The notes under the pieces: generated by a model
Database searches by the model: none
What the model saw: only the letters and a program-made list of their open reading frames with translations
Told to the model about the DNA's origin: nothing
In this document: positions 23,960 to 35,479 of the stretch, piece by piece
Numbering within the stretch: the first letter of the stretch is position 1
Layout: every line of letters starts with the position of its first letter
NCBI GenBank assembly: GCA_000507305.1
Contig: DF239626.1
Span: forward strand, 8,544-72,543
Direction of reading: 5' to 3'
DNA: 64,000 bases
Source: Breviolum minutum Mf 1.05b.01
Taxonomy: Eukaryota > Sar > Dinophyceae > Suessiales > Symbiodiniaceae
Translations under genes and position numbers: made by a program

Positions 23960-26908
23960 ATGGAACCGAAATCGGACAGCCATGACTCTGCGGAAGAAGA
24001 ACTTTTAGAGCTTTTAACATGCCACCGTTCAGACTCTTGGTACTTTATATGTTCAATTTGTCTAATTTATCTAATTTTATTTGTTTGACTACGCTATGTT
24101 TCCAATATATTTTCTGGATTCTCAACATGTTTTTAAAAAACATATGGTGCAGTTTGTATTGTTTTTGTAACAACCGGAGATTGCCAAGGAAACAGATGGG
24201 CCATTTCCTTGGAAAAAATCTGATGACAAGTCTGAACCGAAGATGGTGAACAATGACGCTGCCCAAACAAGTCGCAAAACTGAAGGTGGTTTTTCAAGAA
24301 AAACAAATCCTAAATTGGATTCCCACAAAGAAAAATTTCCTGGACTGACCCGAATCATTGATGGATGTGATGCACTTGGCTGTATCCACTTTGATGTTCC
24401 ACCAGTGGATGCGGTTGCAGGGAAGATTTTACAACATGCAACGCGTATAGTGGAAAAACTGTTCTTGGACAATTCCCCGATGACCTTCAAGATTGGTTTC
24501 ACCCACAACCCGATTTGGAGATGGACAAACAATTTGTACGGGTACAAGAAAGCATTGGAGAAATGGGAACATATGACAATCTTGCTCATCAGAGATGAAC
24601 CCTACACCCCTGCAATGTTGGAAGCTTGTTTGATCGACAAATTTGGTGGCAACATGGCAGCATACCATCAAGTAACATTTTACTTATTCTTTGGCACCCG
24701 GAAAACATGAAAACAAAACAAAAAACAACTTGTGGGTTTCAAACCTGGCCCAACCTCAGCCCAGTAAGGTAAGACCGGTTGCAAGAATGTCAGAGCTGGT
24801 GGTGACACGGCACACCCCACCTCAAGTGATCAAGACACAAATGTGTATATGACCTACATCGTGTATAGATCCTTCAAGACTCCTCCACCTGTGAGAAAAG
24901 TATAGTGGCTGAAATTCTGTAGTGTAAGCAAAGCTTCAACCGCACCACATGCAGGTCCAATAGCAAAACATGTGCGCATGCACATGTGTGCAGATCGGTC
25001 AGGTTTGCAAGTGCTACAGATGTGTTGCGTATAATCTACATGCATGTGTATACGTTTGCAATCACCAATCACCCTTGTCAGAGCAACTTGAGCTCACCCA
25101 ATAGCTTTGTTGTTGTACGTTTGCTGGTTGCTGAGGCCAGTTGCACATCTGCGATCAGGACTGCCCGGGACACAGTGAAAGACATTGGCCAAGATGCAGC
25201 CAAAAAAGTTGGTGGGCTTCTTGAGCTGGCAAAAGTGAAAGAGCAAAATTCTGAAAGAGACACACATCGACTTTTTGTGGAACAGTGTGGCCTCGGTTTA
25301 CCAATCCCGAAGACAAAGCTGGAAACCAGTGGCCCATGGAGCCCACCAATATTACGTTTGCGTGACTGGGTCGGGTTTCTCTTACGGATCAATGCTTGGC
25401 ATTTGGTCACTGGACTGGTAAGGCCAGATGTTGAGAGAGAGTTCTTGATTCTAGAATCGTTCTGGTCAAAGTACAAGCGACAGGATCCACAACATCCCAT
25501 TTTCGAGATGGCTGAAAGAAAGGAATTGGTGCTAGGGCGTACAGCCCCATGTGTGCTTCACGGAGACGAAGGGCGAGGTCGTCGTCGCCAACAATTTTTA
25601 GTGCTGTCTTTTCACTCGTTGTTGGGACGTGGGTTGGCACCAGCAGATCGCTCTAAGAAGAACAGTCGCACCAAGAAGGCGTACCTCAAAATGAAGCCGA
25701 ACTTTAAAGGGAGCACGCTGACGAACAGATTCCTCTACGCAGCCCTTGCTAAGAGGGACTACTGCAACGATCGTTCATATGTCTTCGATGACCTCCTTAG
25801 ATGTGTGGCAAACGAATCCAAATTTCTCAGCAGTGTGGGTGTGAAGCACCCGCAAACAGGAGAGACCTACTGGGTCATGCAGCTTGGAATTGTGGGCGAT
25901 TGGCCCTGGCTGGTCAAGTCAGGTGGCCTTGCACGCAACTTTGCCTGTGTCCAAAAACATGCTGTTGCAAAGAATCCTTGCAGGGGCATCTGTCATTTGT
26001 GCAACGCAGGCAGGCCTGGGTGCCCCTTCGAAACTCTTGGAACACGGCGACCATCGTGGCTTGCAACAGTTCATCAGGACAGTCCTTTCGATGCCCCAAC
26101 ACCCTTTGAACAAATTCCTCATTCGCAAAATTGTCTGCCTGCACTTTGGAAGTTCGATGTGTTTCACGTATGGCATCTCGGCCTGGGAAAGACCTTTCTG
26201 TCCTCCTATCTTGCATTGCTGAGTGAACTTCAGACCGCTGGAAACGTCGACTCTCGATTCACCCAGCTTTCAGCAGAATACAAATCGTGGTGCAGGGCGA
26301 ATAGTCGGACTATGTTTGTTGGAAAGATCAGTAAGGAGTTGATCTGCTGGACTTCTACAAAAGATTTTCCGAATGGTTCATGGCACAAGGGTGCCCTGAC
26401 CCGTACATTGATGGACTTTGTCGAGGGCAGGTTTGGCAGGGAAGATTTTTCAGACAATGAATTATTGATCGGATGCCAAGAAGCATGCACAGCTGCCAAC
26501 TCGATGCTGCGGGTTTTGTACAATAACGACCTTTGGCTCAACGTGGACATTGCACGAGAAGCAGGCGAACTTGGTATGAGGTTTCTTCGAAGATTCGAGC
26601 GGTTGGCAAGCAGGAGCCATGCACTCGGGAGAAGACTGTTCATTCTTCAACCCAAGTGTCACGCCTTCCATCACCTGTGCCTAGACCTGCTTCATGGTTC
26701 TGAACGAAAAGCAGACACGTTGAATATTTTGGCATACTCTTGCCAAGCTGACGAAGATTACATAGGACGGCCTTCAAGAATATCTAGAAGAGTTACATCG
26801 GGGGACACCACTTCTGACAGGGTCATCGACCGCCTCTTACAGGCCAGCCATGCAGAGTGGGTAAAAGCTGGCCTCGTTGTAGTTGAAAAACTGGCCTCTC
26901 CGGAGTGA
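23960..26908 (+). CDS. A4: GIY-YIG-like domain plus DDE transposase-like protein
   Basis: Probable exons: 23,960 (MEPKSDSHDSAEEELLELL), 24,180-24,671, 24,774-24,890 and 25,136-26,908. The second exon has FKIGFTHNPIWRW and MLEACLIDKFGG; the third has GCKNVRAGGDT. Together these resemble the YIG, R, E and N positions of GIY-YIG endonucleases. The last exon, 590 codons, carries HGDEGRGRRR (codon 25,559), GDW (Asp at 25,898), CHLCNAG (25,991), DVFHVWHLG (Asp at 26,156), LQPKCHAFHH (26,648) and DEDYIGRPSR (Glu at 26,753). Asp, Asp and Glu are 86 and 199 residues apart, and the zinc-like CxxC lies between the first two. This order recalls Tnp2/KDZ (CACTA-superfamily) transposases; that assignment is inference. 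The frame from 24,986 to 25,135 probably belongs to an intron. The homologue is B4. Confidence 0.7.
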
Positions 26909-27278
26909 AATTGTAGTTGTGATAAGTGGTGCACTTTGTGTTTTTTAAAAATACCCGACCTGCACACATGTAGTGCACAAATTATTATTGAGGTTGTGCT
27001 CACAATTTCTCTTCGAATCTGAGGCAAAGGCACATAGATGGAACTTCAAGTGCGATGGGTAGCCAATACGGCTACACAAAGTGTGAAATCAGGCAGTGAG
27101 AAAAACAACAAATATCAAGAACCTCGGGTTTGTTGTAGAAACACCGGGTATTTTTCATACCCTAACTATTCTTCGGGTCTTGAGGCTGAAGGCATATCCC
27201 CTCCCAAAAGACAGATTCCTATCCACAGCTATATTTGAAGACGATATGTTCTTCCTTTCTCCCATTTCGTAAAAGGAT

Positions 27279-27387
27279 ACTGTTGATGGCTGAAATCCCA
27301 AACAACCACCTTGGATGTATAAAACCCTGTAAATAATGGGATAAACTACCAACATCAACTGATGCAGGATTTCAGCCATCAACAGTA
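27279..27387. repeat. Family R4 element, intact
   Basis: Outer arms ACTGTTGATGGCTGAAATCC and GGATTTCAGCCATCAACAGT are a perfect 20-base inverted pair. The centre has AACCCTGTAAATAATGGGAT. This copy defines the family and shows what is missing from the copy at 34,552. Confidence 0.85.
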
Positions 27388-28408
27388 TTATTTCAGCCAA
27401 AAACACCCCTCCCAACTGGGACCTGTAAAGACGTTCATCAAGGCTAGCAAGGTAAAAATGATGTAGGCCTCGGTGACCAAGAAAACCACCAGGCCTAAGG
27501 ACCATGACATCATCATGACATAAGTTTGCACCGACTCTCCTGGCAATTCTGCGATCGTGACCCGGCTTTAAACTTAAGTGACCTGAAAACTAAGGGATCA
27601 AAAGGTCACGAATTGAATCACCTGGCTCATAGATAATCCCTTCATAAATGATGCCAAAAGGACATGCGGCTCACGGCTACCATAAAGAACTAGCCATTTC
27701 TACCAGCTAGAAGACACAGGCTTAGCCAAGGGTGAAGATTCAGCCCTACACTGGCTGTGTAACGCCTCCGAACCAAAAAAAAACGCTTAGATTTCGAATC
27801 GAACTTTCACCAAAACAAAATTTGCCGGGCTTGGGAACATCGGGAATCTTCCCGATTTCTACGGCAGGTTAAAATGACCCAAGAACCGGGATATATACCA
27901 TCCGGGCCTCAACCCTTCGTGAAGAACAGGGTGACCTTTATTGACCTTCATGGAATCCACTATGTGGCCATGTTTGGCAGGGCAAAAATGCTAGTGATGA
28001 ACGGAATCTCAGTGCTGTTGAAATGATCAGGAGTCATCAGCTCTTTTTGGTTGATTCATGATATTCAGGAGTCGCTGATGCCGGTCACCTCTTGTGTTCT
28101 GTTCTCTTCCAAGCTGCTCATCAATGCAAAAATAAGTTATCATTTGCTTTACATATATGAAAAGTATCGTGCATTTAAAGAAACTATCTATACCCCCCCC
28201 TGACAATCCCCCCTTTAAAACAAAAAAACGCCTTCTTTCTGGGGAGCTTGAGTCACTGCTTGGCTTTTGTACGATCCATCCAAAAATCTCAACCAACTTG
28301 TGGAAAAAGCACATGCACCAGTTGATTCCCATTATTTACAGGGTTTTAGCCCGATCCCAGGTGGTTGTGAATGGGATTTCTTCATGCAGTGTCAAATACC
28401 CTTTCCCT

Positions 28409-28512
28409 AGTTGGTGGTTGAACCAACCCATCTGAAAAAAAACATAGTCAAATTGGATCCTGGGACCCCAAGGAGTGAACATAAAACAATCGTTGCAAGG
28501 CACTTAGTTTCA
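28409..28512. repeat. Family R2 element
   Basis: Begins TTGGTGGTTGAACCAACCC, then ATCTGAAAAAAAACATAGTC and AATTGGATCC. It matches the R2 copies at 8,720 and 63,159, with a decayed right arm. Confidence 0.6.
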
Positions 28513-29950
28513 ACTTTGATGGTAGCTGGTAACTCCCAAAAAAAGCCGCAAAGGAGCTTGTGAATGTCCAGTTCCTTGTTTCCTTAAAACCAGGCAGCTA
28601 CTTAAAACTTTTTCCGGAGTGAACCATCTGGCAAAGTTTGCCACCCAACCAAGAAGAACAAAAAACACACCACACATCCTGTCCTGTGGTTTGCAATTCG
28701 CAATACCCCAAGTCAAACAAACATATGGATCATGTTGATTCTTCAATACACCAACAAAATCAACTATTTGACAGGGCATTTTGAGCCAAACATCCATGTC
28801 AGGGTCATCACTCTTCCTAACTCCGTCCTCACGACCAAGAGGCAAATAACAGCAGGAAGGACGTAGTATCAACAACACTCACTGCGTCAGTGACCTATAG
28901 CAGGGCGGAAAGCATGACTAAATTCTGCTTCCAAAAAAGCATTCACAAAGCTATACCGTACCCGTAACTCCGCCGCTCGAATATCGTTGGGGAAGCTCCC
29001 TATATTGCTGTTTTTCTTCTGAGCAGTATTTTTTGACGAATAGATGTAATAGCAAAAACACAAAGACACCGGCTCCCAGCACTCATGTAACCGAAAACCC
29101 CGGAAGTTTTCAGCTGCGAGGTGTTACCCATTTTCAAAGGAAAAACTTGCACTGTGATACTGGCGGAGCGATGAACGGAGCCAGGTATGCTGTATTTTCC
29201 TATAGAAATGAAGAGCTAAGGGAACCCTTTCGTATCATCAAAATCCTAGGGATTGTGTTACTACTTCCATAAGACTTCCATTAAGTACAATGACAGCTAT
29301 TTGCAGCTGATTTCCAAGATGGCTCTAAGTTGGTGATCTTTGTAAGTTGCCCCTGATGCAGTACCAATGGATACCATTCTTATTGGAGTACACCCTGGAA
29401 GATTAACGGCTGGAACCTACAAATCACCCATTTAGAAAGGAACATGATCTTCCAATCCTCCATGATTATGTTCCGTGTTAACCTTCAGGGGTGTATGTCG
29501 CTTTGGTTCTTTGTTCAAAGTTATCCAAAACTTAGCGGCACAGGGTTACAGAGTCACACCATCTCAAAGCCGGTTTTTGTGGTTGGGACGGCCCCTAAAT
29601 CATTGTCTATGTGCAGCGGAAGAAAATCTAAAAGTTCAAGTTCAAGTAAGTTCCATTGGGTTTTTCCTCACTCAACCATGCTCTAAACAACTCTCTTTGC
29701 GATTGTTGCTCAAAAACTTGCGTTTTTCGTGGTTACAACTCATCTGAAAGCCAGGTTCTTCTTTGAAAAATTTTTTCCCGGTGAACATCAGATATGTATG
29801 AAACCAGAACTACTGTTGATGGAAGAACTCCTGCACCAGTTGATGTACACTATCTATGGAATCTTGATGTAACGGAGGGTGTTCACGGCTACTCAGATGT
29901 ACCCGGACGGAAGTTACGATCAATGGCTTGTTTCACCTATACTTATACTA

Positions 29951-30036
29951 GTTGGTGGTTGCAACCCATCTGAAGTCAAAATAGGAATCTTCCCCAAATA
30001 GGGGTAAAAATAAAAAACATATTTGAAACCACCAAC
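29951..30036. repeat. Family R2 element
   Basis: GTTGGTGGTTGCAACCCATC and, inverted, ATTTGAAACCACCAACCAG bound a CTTCCCCAAATAGGGGT centre. Confidence 0.7.
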
Positions 30037-30067
30037 CAGTAAAGGTATACAAGCCCTAGGGATCCCG

Positions 30068-30293
30068 GGACGGAAGTTATTGAAGTTAGGATCAATAGTT
30101 AGGATCAATGGCTTGTTTCACCTACTTATAGATAGGTTTGGGGTTATCATCCATTGATCCTAGGGGAACCCAAAACCATGAAAAATGAAGGTTTTAAACC
30201 CCCCAATATATGGGTTATAACCCCTAAAAATGAAGGTTTTGGGTTCCCATGGTAGGGGTTATAATCCATTGATCTTAACTTCCGTCCAAGACG
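30068..30293. repeat. Nested palindrome (GACGGAAGTTA...TAACTTCCGTC)
   Basis: Outer arms are GGACGGAAGTTATTGAAG with GGATCAATGG, answered by CCATTGATCTTAACTTCCGTCC. Inside lies a second pair (GGGTTATCATCCATTGATCC and GGGGTTATAATCC) and direct copies of AAATGAAGGTTTT. A partial extra copy of the outer arm lies at about 29,908-29,930. Confidence 0.7.
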
Positions 30294-32934
30294 ACAGTGA
30301 CATCCAAGTCCTTCAATTGATTCCAGTGACTTCCCGCCAGCTTATACCGCCAAGGCTGACTTGAAAAAGTGTATAAATACCTGACAACAGTTTCCAGCAC
30401 GGTGGATCCAAACGAGTTCCACCACGTTTTTTCAAGCAGGAAATATATGTTTTGTGTATCACCTTTTTGATACATGTAGGATGTATGTATGTATGTATAT
30501 ATATATATAAATATATATTTACAGTATGTGGTACCAGTAAAGAATCGGTACATAAATGTAAATGTAAGTGCAAAGGAAGAATCAATTTTGGAGTAAACTT
30601 TTCAAACTAATGACCGAAAAACATCCAACAGCATATGTTGGAACCAAAACAACCTAACACTGCAAAAGACTTTCATATTCAAAAAATCCACATCAGCATT
30701 TTACATCTACAGTTTTCTTTCCATACAATGTGCATGTTTTTTTCCCAAAAAAAACACTCGTGACCTACCAACTAAAAGGCACCTAAAAAAGGCGTCTTAA
30801 CTGTGAAGGATGGGGAAGTTTTCTTGAAATTCCTCCAAGTCATTGGGCAAACCCAATCAATGAGATGACCCCCAAAGAAAATAAACACATGTGTTTGCGG
30901 CAAACAAAACATCCAGAACCGTCCGCCATATATCTGGCTGAACGGCATCATAGTTCACAAACCTGAATTTTCCTTGGAAATAAGGGAAATCACATAACTA
31001 TATACCTGCCTTGGGAAAAAGTCACGTTCATCCCAGACTACTTGGCCCATAACCCATCCATCCGCCGATTTTGTTTCAAGCACAGTTACCCCGGGAGAGA
31101 TTGCCAAAATAAAGATGCACCTGGCAATCTTACGGGTTTTTAGCGCGCAGCAATTTTGAAGTTTCAAGTTGAAATTGTTGGTTAAGATGGTGGAAAAACA
31201 TCATTATGATCATGTTCCAAAAAAATGAAACTATCTTTCTGTTTGCATCTGTGTTCAAAAATACGCAACAATTCTTCATGATAACTTGAATAAAGTGTAG
31301 AGTGAAGCCGTTCGGCGTTGGCAAAAAATAAGGTGTCACACCCTTCCAATCGAAGCTGTGGTGGGGGTGATTGGAGCTGCCAAAAAATATTTCCAACAAC
31401 ATGCCCTATAGTTCTACACAACCTAAAGGTATACAAGCCCGAGGGATCCTGGGTCACCTTCTGAGAATGGCAAACAAAATACTCTCCTGAGACGGTTTAA
31501 GGATGTTTAAGGAATTTTTACCCTTAAAACCCACCTCATCATCACCCCTAAATGTTCGGTGCTATCCTCCAGTAAACTAACATGGCACTAGAAAATCATC
31601 AGTTCTATGAGATACATCTTCAAATGGTGTTTTTTCATGTTCATGTTTGCTTTCGGAGGTGAAAACATCTCAACAAAAAACACATCTTTGACAAGAACAC
31701 CAAACCTATAGTCATAGTCTGGTAAAACCACCACCTGTAGTTTGAAAAAACAACTTCTCGGAACACCTTCTGCACTTCTGTCGAACTCTTCCTTAAGATG
31801 CATGCATGCAAACAACAGGAACATCCACAGCAAAGCAGCGGTGGGGTTAATAACGTGCGGGTGAACATTGCAGTAACAAGGCATCAGGTGCTTCTTGCCC
31901 CACAACTGACGAAAATATGGGGTGGTTCAACTCGTCCAACTTCCAAATAGCAGGCGTGGCGTGTTAAAACGTCCGTTTGGTTGGAACATGCAAAATATAC
32001 CAAAAGAAAACCAAGAGAGTTGCCACTAAGAACACCAGCAAAAGTGTCAATTCAATATGTGCGATAGCATTTCACTGAGTCTCCTAGATATATTAATGAA
32101 TCTACGTTGAAGCTAAGGCTTGGAACAACTGGCCGTGACATGTGGAGTTCCAACTGGCCGTCAGTTTTGGTAGCTTCGACCACAAATTTAGGGCTGGGTC
32201 TCTAACCTCTGAAGCTATTTTGGGGAGCCAAATTCTCGAGTTTCATACGTTTGGAAAGACAGTTTTCAGATTCCCAGTGGCACTGGGCGGAAGATTTTTC
32301 AACAGTCCCACGGCAAAATAATTACTTGAGATTTCGGGAGGTTGCATCTATATCCATGGTAAACTCTCAATATACATACGGAACAAATCTAGTATCTCTA
32401 ATATCTCTATATGATCCATGTATGGTATATTTGATGACCTTGACCTTTACCACCAAAAAATAAAACACATGTAGGTATACATACCCTACGTGGTATGTGT
32501 ATATACTTCTTGATTCCCGGACAAACAATGACAATCATACATCCAGAAAGGACACCATGGTCAGTTGTCCCCTGTAGGATGCACATCCCTGGAAGTTCAA
32601 CCACCATGTTTTATAGATGGGTTTCTGAACCACAATCATTTTAGTAGGGGTTTATCACCATCCAAAAGGAACCGCCATTTTTAAGATTGTGGTTGACTTC
32701 CAGGGTCAATATATATATATATAAATACACATACAACTTGCATTGATCATCCTTCCATTCACTGTGATCATTGGCTCTTCTCAAGATTGGCCAATTTCAC
32801 TCCAGAATTTCAACCGAGATGCTCGATCTGTTCTTCAACGTTCGCATCAGACACATTCACCTTTGCTTTTTTGCTGTCACTTCAAAGGGGATCTGAAGAC
32901 AACAGCCAAAAACTGGGAAAACAGTTGCAACCAA

Positions 32935-32938
32935 CAAC

Positions 32939-32970
<32 letters not shown>

Positions 32971-33006
32971 GAAACAACCAACAAGCAGCAACAACAACAA
33001 CAACAA
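32935..33006. repeat. Trinucleotide tract (CAA)n, imperfect
   Basis: Two runs of CAA separated by GAAACAACCAACAAGCAG. The open frames here are artefacts of the repeat. Confidence 0.9.
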
Positions 33007-33796
33007 AGAATGATTTATATAAGTGGAACCCATACTGGAGCATCTGGAGCACATCCTCTGCCAGGGTAGGCCGTCCTGAAAAATAAATACTAATCGATGA
33101 TTCATCCTCACTTCCGTTGCGGGACCATCCCTACAAGGAGGACTCCCCCGTCACCACTTATAAGTAGGGGTTCCAAATAACTCCACCTAATTATACGGGT
33201 GGAATAACCGCAGTGAAACCCAAGTATTTTCGACCTTTTATAAAGGGGCCCCATACCACCTGGTATAACTCCACCATTTATACCAGTCGAAGGCACATAG
33301 GTTTTGATCCAATCCACGCTGGCGTCGGTTAGCGTCACCGCCCAAACGTACCTCGTTTCCGGCCGGAAAGGCCCAGCTTTCAAGGTAAACAGTTGCTGGA
33401 AAAGTCATTCTTCCCCCGAATATTCTAGCATGGCGATTGCTAGAAAGTCACCATTTTATAATAGATACATATACATCCCCGAAAACTAACATGAAAATAG
33501 CAAAACAACTATTTGAAGATGTGTCTCCTATTAAAAATTGTTGTTTTTCGTTCCCATGGTCATGTTACTTTTCGGGCGGGGAATTCCAAATGTAGCAGCG
33601 TTTTTGGAGGCGAATCTTAGTGGATTGTTGCCACACCCACGCATGGCTGCATCCCGCCCAGTTCGCTGGCCAGGTCACATGATCAACATGAACATCACTA
33701 GTGCCCACAGTAACTGTCGTACAGAATCCGCCACCTCAATGGAAACATGACAAAGACAGAAACCAGGGGCAGTCCTGCACCAAGCGGTGGAAGACG

Positions 33797-33840
33797 TCGA
33801 CGACGACGACGACGACGACGACTACTACTACTACCACCAC
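33797..33840. repeat. Trinucleotide tract (GAC)n(TAC)n
   Basis: CGA/GAC units pass into TAC and then CCA units. It gives spurious poly-R and poly-L frames. Confidence 0.9.
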
Positions 33841-34551
33841 CAGCCTTTGAAGCATCAGTTACGCAGACTGTTATCATAATATTGACACATGTTTTACCCA
33901 ACATGGTGCAGTGTTTCATCTTCTACCGTTTCATTGAACGTTTCCTTGGATTCAATATTTTGGAAGGTCAAATGTTGTTGGCATCAATTGTGCGAAGATA
34001 GTCTAAGCATTCTAAGATCTAAGCCCATCTTTTTACAATGGCCTAAACAAGCAAACAAAAATCAACAGCAGCCCAACAACAGATTCAAGATGCAGGTGGT
34101 CACAACACATGTATGCATTCACAACCATGCACTTTTCGGCCTTCAAATCACTCCAACCGACCATACACGTTGCATCCCGCTAAGGCCCTTGAAACGGGGA
34201 AAAAAAAGGTCACCAATTGAAATGAGTCATTCCATTTTACAATACTAAGGTAAATCTTAGGTCTCAAGACTTAAAAGTCCAATTAATTTATATATCACTC
34301 CAAGGAGGGTTTTATGGGCGGAGTTTTGGGATTTACAATAAGGTTTGGGCAGTTCCAAAACAGAAATTGAAGTACTGCAACCCTCCAAAGGGACCATACC
34401 TTACCAAAGGGTACTTTTCTTTGTTTCTTTCTGTTTTCTACAAGGCACCATCATGGCCAGCCTTGCCAGCTGTGGGAAGAAACGGAACAACCTGAAGAGA
34501 CGCACCTTGGATAAGAGGACATTTCAAGTAAAAAACTGGTGCTGTTGTTGT

Positions 34552-34647
34552 ACTGTTGATGGTTCAGAAATCCCATTCCCAACCATCTGGGATGGTGCTA
34601 AAACCCTGTAAATAATGGGATACACCAACCTCAACTGGTGCAGGATT
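34552..34647. repeat. Family R4 element truncated by block B
   Basis: The copy runs normally from ACTGTTGATGGTTCAGAAAT through AAACCCTGTAAATAATGGGA to GTGCAGGATT. It then stops exactly where the block-B terminal repeat (TACCTGGACAT) begins one base later. In the intact copy, GCAGGATT continues into TCAGCCATCAACAGT. Confidence 0.75.
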
Positions 34648-34648
34648 G

Positions 34649-34719
34649 TACCTGGACATTGGTTCGTGTCACTTTTTTTCGGTTAAACCAAAAATATCAA
34701 ATATTTCTGGTTTTACCAA
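34649..34719 (+). repeat. Left terminal inverted repeat of block B
   Basis: Ordered blocks TACCTGGACAT, GTGTCAC, a T7 run, GGTTAAACCAAAAA and GGTTTTACCAA, each found inverted at 54,069-54,148. A truncated R4 element directly abuts the outer end. Confidence 0.75.
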
Positions 34720-34726
34720 TTTTCTG

Positions 34727-35000
34727 CTTTCAGCGATGACCACAAAAGTACATGATTGTAGCTTTCCACAAAAGGCAGAAGGCCAAAAAACCAAAAAGAA
34801 ACGAACCAATTTCTGCCTTCAGCGATGACCATGAAAGTATATTGGTCGTAACTTTCCACAAAAGGCAGAAGGCCAAAAACCAAAAAAAACACAACGGAGC
34901 AATTTTCTGCCTTCAGCGATGACCATGAAAGTACATGGTCGTAACTTTCCACAAAAGGCAAAAGGCCAAAAAACCAAAAAAAACACAACGGAGCAAAAAA
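34727..35000. repeat. Three direct copies of an about 90 bp unit
   Basis: Each copy has CTTTCAGCGATGACCA or CCTTCAGCGATGACCATG, AAAGTAC/TAT...GTAACTTTCCACAAAAGG, and CAGAAGGCCAAAAAACCAAA. The starts are near 34,729, 34,815 and 34,909. The array lies just inside the left terminal repeat, a position typical of subterminal transposase-binding arrays. Confidence 0.8.
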
Positions 35001-35139
35001 GAGCAAAAAAGGGCACGAAATACCGAAAAGAAACCGGTAAAACCAGGAAAAAAACAAAAAATGACAAAAAATGGAAAATGCAAGAAAGTTTACAAACAGC
35101 TATAGCCGTTCGTAAACTTCGCATATAAGCGCAGTCCTG

Positions 35140-35290
35140 CCAATATTATATTATATATATATATGTTCAATTATATACAATATATTGTATATAATTGAAT
35201 ATGTATNTATATATATATTTATATATTTATTTATATATTTATTTATATATTTAAATTTATATTTATATTGTATATATAATATATCGTTTT
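35140..35290. repeat. AT-rich palindromic stretch
   Basis: Contains TTCAATTATATACAATATAT and its inverted partner ATATTGTATATAATTGAA, followed by TATTTATATATTTA repeats. One N at 35,207 suggests assembly difficulty. Confidence 0.75.
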
Positions 35291-35362
35291 CTTAGAAACC
35301 GACACACAACCTCAATCCGATGATTGCCGAAGGCGTGTTCTTTCGTAAACCCTTGTATATAG

Positions 35363-35479
35363 AATGGAAATTGGAAAATTTACGACATGTGAGATTTCGG
35401 AACTTTTCTTGTAATTTCAATAGGAATTTCAAGGAAAAATGATCGAAATCTCACATGTGATTGATCATCCAATTTCCAC
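35363..35479. repeat. Inverted repeat downstream of B4
   Basis: TGGAAATTGGAAAATTT and ACATGTGAGATTTCGGA are answered by TCGAAATCTCACATGTGA and CCAATTTCCA about 80 bases later. Confidence 0.7.

Larger units (their letters stand above)
11556..27183 (+). mobile_element. Block A: candidate multi-gene mobile element
   Basis: This unit holds four plus-strand genes (A1-A4) whose order and motifs match block B on the opposite strand. The proposed ends are an imperfect inverted repeat: 11,556-11,582 (core ACCCTAACAATTGTTCGGGT) and 27,157-27,183, which match at about 21 of 27 positions when one is inverted. The core is itself nearly palindromic, so this end assignment is weak. The miniature repeat families of the flanks were not seen inside. 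Gene content is the stronger argument; the exact borders are a guess. Confidence 0.45.
26909..34648. other. Convergence zone between the two gene blocks
   Basis: Plus-strand genes end at 26,908 and minus-strand genes end at 35,700, so transcription converges here. No exon chain was found. The stretch contains miniature inverted-repeat elements of families R2, R3, R4 and others, a nested palindrome at 30,068-30,293, a CAA tract at 32,935-33,006 and a GAC/ACT tract at 33,797-33,840. Such convergent switches are recorded as domain boundaries in dinoflagellate chromosomes. Confidence 0.6.

Noticed and set aside
24986-25135. First 50 codons of the 640-codon frame as the true A4 N-terminus
   Set aside because: The AG acceptor at 25,134-25,135 and in-frame upstream exons indicate that this segment is intronic.
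33698-34001. Arg/Leu-rich open frames
   Set aside because: They are produced by the GAC/ACT microsatellite.
34713-35124. Minus-strand open frames with repeated FGLLPFVESYD
   Set aside because: The repeated peptide is the translation of the triplicated 90 bp non-coding unit near the element end.
35140-35290. Possible replication origin in the AT-rich palindromic stretch
   Set aside because: AT richness and symmetry alone are common in this window; nothing else supports an origin.
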